A DNA stretch of 6,054 nucleotides from Sphingobacteriaceae bacterium (GTDB lineage: Bacteria; Bacteroidota; Bacteroidia; Sphingobacteriales; Sphingobacteriaceae). How positions within the stretch are numbered: the stretch's first letter is position 1; each line of letters begins with the position of its first letter. The stretch is from positions 1 to 6,054 of the forward strand of contig CANHHZ010000121.1 of the NCBI GenBank assembly GCA_947460275.1, read 5' to 3'. This document shows positions 5,728 through 6,054 of the stretch, piece by piece. The notes below the pieces were generated by a model that saw only the letters and a program-made list of their open reading frames with translations, ran no database searches and was not told where the DNA came from. Made by a program: the position numbers and the translations under genes.

Positions 5728-6054
5728 ATGAAAATAGCCATTGACATGGACGAGGTTTTAGCAGACCCTCTCCATAAATTTATACAACTTTACCACCGAG
5801 ATTTTGGCATTCCGCTTGATTTAAGAATTGAGGCGGGTAACGAAATTTATCACCATGTGCCCGAACATATTAACCACAAATGGTGCGATTATATCAACGA
5901 AAAAGGGTTTTTTAGAGATTTGCCTGTAATCGAAGGAAGCGTTGAAGCCGTAAAAAAATTGCAAGAAAAACATGAAGTTTATGTTGTGTCGGCAGCCATG
6001 GAGTTTCGAAATTCGTTAGAAGACAAGTTGGATTGGTTGGCCGATCATTTTCCT
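5728..6054 (+). CDS. 5'(3')-deoxyribonucleotidase, NT5C type (HAD superfamily), N-terminal part
   Basis: The first 109 residues are present and the gene runs off the right edge; family members are about 170-200 residues. It opens MKIAIDMDEVLADPLHKF, giving HAD motif I D6-M-D8-E-V: D6 would be the nucleophile and D8 the acid/base. An NT5C-like helical cap region follows (about 14-65, including HHVPEHINHKWCDYI). The LPVIEGSVEAVKKLQEKHEVYVVSAA segment then places motif II at S88. The third and fourth motifs, including the metal-binding DD pair, are not in the window. Such enzymes remove the 5'-phosphate from deoxyribonucleoside monophosphates and moderate dNTP pools in the cytoplasm; related HAD phosphatases of unknown substrate carry the same label. 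It diverges from rpsP across 147 bases, and no convincing promoter of its own is seen. Confidence 0.88.
   Translation, partial: MKIAIDMDEVLADPLHKFIQLYHRDFGIPLDLRIEAGNEIYHHVPEHINHKWCDYINEKGFFRDLPVIEGSVEAVKKLQEKHEVYVVSAAMEFRNSLEDKLDWLADHFP

Noticed and set aside
1..6054. Search by eye for tRNA, rRNA, CRISPR repeats, insertion sequence ends, attachment sites and toxin-antitoxin genes
   Set aside because: No clover-leaf arms, regular spaced repeats, transposase motifs or terminal inverted repeats were seen; gene content and codon use look uniform and chromosomal.

Overview
The window looks like chromosomal DNA of a Bacteroidota bacterium, probably near the Sphingobacteriaceae/Flavobacteriia. It is A+T-rich. 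Starts are preceded by A-rich stretches instead of clear Shine-Dalgarno motifs, and two perfect TAnnTTTG -7 boxes (the Bacteroidota housekeeping promoter type) lie upstream of mfd and rpsP. The family placement is inferred from protein flavour and gene order, not from a search.

Layout. 1-2063 (minus) is the N-terminal 687 codons of mfd, the transcription-repair coupling factor; its C-terminal part lies beyond the left edge. The 154-bp divergent gap 2064-2217 holds the mfd -7 box and a pair of 10-bp direct repeats spaced exactly 21 bp apart, resembling a LytTR-family binding site. To the right run four plus-strand genes: a DUF2752 membrane protein with a CPGCG motif (2218-2517), a TM2-domain membrane protein one base later (2519-2878), a long-form Nif3/DUF34 metal protein (2953-4050), and a coiled-coil C4 zinc-ribbon protein (4050-4793) whose start overlaps the nif3 stop by one base. 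The convergent gap 4794-4938 contains two strong hairpins, one serving each flanking gene. rpsP (4939-5580, minus) encodes ribosomal protein S16 with a long Lys/Ala and then Glu-rich C-terminal extension. Its upstream gap has a good promoter and a hairpin placed almost at the predicted mRNA 5' end. At the right edge, 5728-6054 (plus) is the first 109 codons of a NT5C-type 5'(3')-deoxyribonucleotidase of the HAD superfamily.

How the parts relate. Most of the window is housekeeping: DNA repair coupled to transcription (Mfd), translation (S16), nucleotide pool control (NT5C) and the widespread but incompletely understood Nif3/zinc-ribbon pair. The least explained part is the two-gene DUF2752-TM2 membrane unit behind the LytTR-like site, which suggests a small membrane module under response-regulator control. 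The rpsP leader hairpin and acidic S16 tail are the next most interesting. I see no mobile element, CRISPR array, tRNA or rRNA, and no defence system.
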